Of a stretch of DNA of 24,209 nucleotides, positions 22,239-24,209 are shown piece by piece. Numbering within the stretch: position 1 is the stretch's first letter; every line of letters begins with the position of its first letter. Where the stretch lies: the IMG/VR virus record IMGVR_UViG_3300021373_003633, positions 1 through 24,209 of that record. One strand, given 5' to 3'. Origin of the DNA: a virus. The translations under genes and the position numbers were made by a program. The notes under the pieces were generated by a model, which saw nothing but the letters and a program-made list of their open reading frames with translations, was not told the DNA's origin and made no database searches.

Positions 22239-24209
22239 ATGACACGTCGTATCATTGTAAAAAATATTCGTGCTGGTATCCCTAGCAAAACAAGTAGACT
22301 GGTAGACTTGAATGACGTTACTGGGAGTCCATCCGGTGCTCGTTCTTTTGTTCAATGGGATTCTGACCAAAATAAATTTGTATTCTCTGAATCAACAGTA
22401 AGTGATGCACTGGTTTCATCTCTTGTTGACTCAGCTGTAGTTGCAACGGTTGATTCTGATTTTATTAATAGCATCCTTGGTACTTCTGTTAATGCGGCAA
22501 CACTGAATAGTCAGCCGGGTTCTTACTACCTCGATTATACTAATTTTACAAATACGCCTGACATTGGTACAGATTCTGCCGGCGTTTCTTTGATTATTGC
22601 AGACGATGTCGATAAAGCATTTATTGATGCACTTAATGTTGATGCCGATACCCTTGATGGCCAACATGGTGCTTATTACCTTGACTTTGGTAATTTGACA
22701 AATGTTCCGACAAATATCGGTGCAGGTACGGATTCTGCTTCTGTTTCTTTGATTATCACTGAAGATGTTGATAAAGCTTTTGTTGATGCCCTTAATGTTG
22801 ATGCCGATACCCTTGATGGTCAGGATGGTACGTATTACCTTGATTACGGTAACTTCAATAACACACCATTTATTTTAGATTCAAATAATGTACAAGGCAT
22901 GATTGACAGTTCAATCAATGCCCTTGATACTCATGACTCTGCGGCGGTTCAGGGCCAGATTAATTCAACATTGTCTGGTGATGTAACGGTTGGTGGTAAC
23001 CTTACGGTTGATGGTTATATTGCCGGCCCAGTTAATATGGTTATTGACCCAGCAACTATTGGTACTGATTCCGGTACACTTACTATTCTTGGTAACCTAG
23101 TTGTTGAAGGTGAAACCACTACAGTTAACTCGACTACTGTAACAATTTCAGATAAGAATATTGTACTGGCTGACTCTGCCACTAATAATACACAGGCTAA
23201 CGACGCTGGCATTACAGTCAATGGCTCTAATGCTGCAATGCAATATAAGTCGACTGGTGATAAGTGGGAATTTAACAAAGCTCTTTTTTATGGTGCTGAC
23301 CGGGTTCTGACAACTGCTGATGGCCTCTTGTATGATTCTAATTTAGTACAAGGTCAAATCGATTCAGCAGTAAATCAAGACTTTGTAAGAAGCTTTATTG
23401 ATCAGAATTTTATTAATACATTTGTCACTCATGAATCTGATTTGACACAAGCTCAGATTGATTCATCTTTGTCTGTATTTGATTTTCATGACTCAGCTGC
23501 AGTGCAGGGCCAAATCGATTCCTCCTTGTCTTCATTGGACACTCATGATTCTGCTGCAGTTCTTGGTCAAATCAATGGTGTAATTGCTGCAACAAGTATC
23601 GGTGATTTGATTGATGTTGATCTTTCCAATATACAAGACAACTATGTAATTAAGTGGGATTCTGATAATAATAAGTTTATTGGTGCAGTTGATGTAGCAT
23701 CGGGTGGTGCTGGAGCTGATGCTGATACACTTGATGGTCAGGATGGTACGTATTACCTCAATTATAATAACTTTACTAATACACCATTTATTCTGGATTC
23801 GAATAATGTAAGTGGCTTGATTGATTCTGCACTTGCTGGATTTACTTCATATGACTCGGCAGCGGTTCAAGGTCAGATTGATTCCGCAGTAAATCAAGAC
23901 TTTGTACGTGGTTTTATTGATCAAACATTCATCAACACATTTGTTACACATGAATCTGATTTGACACAAGCCCAGATTGATTCTTCCATTTCTGTATTGG
24001 ACACACATGATTCTGCTGCAGTTTTAGGTCAAATTAATCTCACAGTCGATCAAACATATGTACGCAACTTCATTGATCAATCCTTTATTAATTCTTTTGT
24101 TACACATGAATCTGACCTAACACAGGCTCAAATTGATTCTTCGATTTCTGTACTAGATACGCATGATTCTGCTGCGGTTCTTGGACAAATTAACCTGACT
24201 GTAGATCAA
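22239..24209 (+). CDS. Long repeat-built tail fibre, N-terminal 657 codons (runs off the window)
   Basis: The frame opens with ATG at 22239 (AAAAG just upstream) and is open to the right edge. The first 60 residues (MTRRIIVKNIRAGIPSKTSR, LVDLNDVTG, FVQWDSDQNKFVFSE) look like a fibre attachment domain. Repeats follow: LNVDADTLDGQ-x-G-x-YYLDYGN units of the kind common in phage fibres. Next comes a beta domain (VVEGETTTVNSTTVTISDKN, IVLADSA, AGITVNGSNAAMQYKSTG). The rest is VNQDFVRxFIDQxFINTFVT and HESDLTQAQIDSS with HDSAAVxGQI units, which settle into an exact 52-residue period at the window end. Asp, Ser and Gln dominate. I infer a trimeric fibre shaft; the tip and any chaperone are outside the window. 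Confidence 0.85.
   Translation, partial: MTRRIIVKNIRAGIPSKTSRLVDLNDVTGSPSGARSFVQWDSDQNKFVFSESTVSDALVSSLVDSAVVATVDSDFINSILGTSVNAATLNSQPGSYYLDYTNFTNTPDIGTDSAGVSLIIADDVDKAFIDALNVDADTLDGQHGAYYLDFGNLTNVPTNIGAGTDSASVSLIITEDVDKAFVDALNVDADTLDGQDGTYYLDYGNFNNTPFILDSNNVQGMIDSSINALDTHDSAAVQGQINSTLSGDVTVGGNLTVDGYIAGPVNMVIDPATIGTDSGTLTILGNLVVEGETTTVNSTTVTISDKNIVLADSATNNTQANDAGITVNGSNAAMQYKSTGDKWEFNKALFYGADRVLTTADGLLYDSNLVQGQIDSAVNQDFVRSFIDQNFINTFVTHESDLTQAQIDSSLSVFDFHDSAAVQGQIDSSLSSLDTHDSAAVLGQINGVIAATSIGDLIDVDLSNIQDNYVIKWDSDNNKFIGAVDVASGGAGADADTLDGQDGTYYLNYNNFTNTPFILDSNNVSGLIDSALAGFTSYDSAAVQGQIDSAVNQDFVRGFIDQTFINTFVTHESDLTQAQIDSSISVLDTHDSAAVLGQINLTVDQTYVRNFIDQSFINSFVTHESDLTQAQIDSSISVLDTHDSAAVLGQINLTVDQ
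22566..22883 (+). repeat. Two fibre repeats of 159 nt (53 residues)
   Basis: Two in-frame copies begin at 22566 and 22725 with GTDSAxVSLII and pass through DVDKAFxDALNVDADTLDGQ to a YYLD-GN segment. A 29-nt block is identical at 22632-22660 and 22791-22819. Part of the unit recurs at 23730-23758, a 29-nt perfect match to 22812-22840. Confidence 0.8.
23889..24209 (+). repeat. Tandem fibre repeat, period 156 nt (52 residues), continuing past the window
   Basis: Equivalent codons fall at 23889, 24045 and 24201, so the period is exactly 156 bases. Each unit reads V(N/D)Q-x-(F/Y)VR-x-FIDQ-x-FIN-x-FVT, then HESDLTQAQIDSSISVLDTH and DSAAVLGQI. An earlier, longer-spaced relative begins at 23370. The third tandem copy is cut by the window end. 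Confidence 0.85.

Noticed and set aside
1-24209. CRISPR arrays, tRNA genes, insertion sequences, defence islands
   Set aside because: I looked for spaced short repeats, cloverleaf-like sequences and transposase motifs and saw none; the repeats present are protein-coding fibre units.

Overview
The window is a late virion-assembly region of a T4-like contractile-tailed phage (myovirus). The evidence is a run of recognisable T4 tail and baseplate families: gp4, a gp19-like tail tube, gp26/gp51, gp48, gp53, a gp27-like hub, a gp5-like spike, gp25, gp6 and gp8. There are also several exact TATAAATA boxes, the T4-type late-promoter sequence. Extra beta-rich modules, a DUF4815-type giant protein and Asp/Ser-rich fibres resemble the T4-like phages of marine bacteria (cyanophage and Pelagibacter-phage style). 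The host cannot be read from the sequence. The virion-borne peptidoglycan enzymes fit a Gram-negative host, but that is inference.

Layout. Genes diverge from a 41-bp gap at 3119-3159. On the minus strand, running left from 3118, are the gp4 head-completion protein, a conserved protein of unknown role, a gp19-like tail-tube protein, gp26, a gp51-like reading frame with no normal start, and the first 180 codons of a probable tape-measure protein that leaves the window. On the plus strand, from 3160, are gp48, gp53, a gp27-like hub protein, an OB-fold spike protein, a tail-lysozyme fragment, an amidase, a spike protein with a C-terminal beta-helix, an unknown protein, gp25, gp6, an SKGT-motif baseplate protein, gp8 and a 1643-residue DUF4815-type protein. 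After these come a small coiled-coil protein, a CBM/LamG-type adhesin, a BppU-N-like small protein, and a long repeat-built fibre that runs off the right end. Genes are tightly packed, often with ATGA or TAATG junctions. No stretch over 300 bases lacks a gene.

How the genes work together. Plus-strand genes supply the hub and cell-puncturing spike (gp27-like, gp5 parts), the tube cap (gp48), the wedge (gp53, gp25, gp6, gp8 and the large wedge/fibre-attachment proteins) and receptor-binding fibres. Minus-strand genes supply head completion, tube subunits, tape-measure chaperones and the tape measure.

Most notable observations. (1) gp26 ends on a canonical T TTT TTT slippery heptamer, and a -1 shift there would fuse it to the gp51-like frame directly upstream of the tape measure, like a lambda G/GT tail chaperone. 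(2) The T4 gp5 spike is dispersed over several genes: its lysozyme is split between two overlapping frames, and an amidase and an RNNNPGN-motif domain sit beside it. (3) A near-perfect terminator-like hairpin lies inside the coding sequence of a 69-residue protein and is followed by an exact late-promoter box. No wholly new system is claimed; these are unusual arrangements within a known virion programme.
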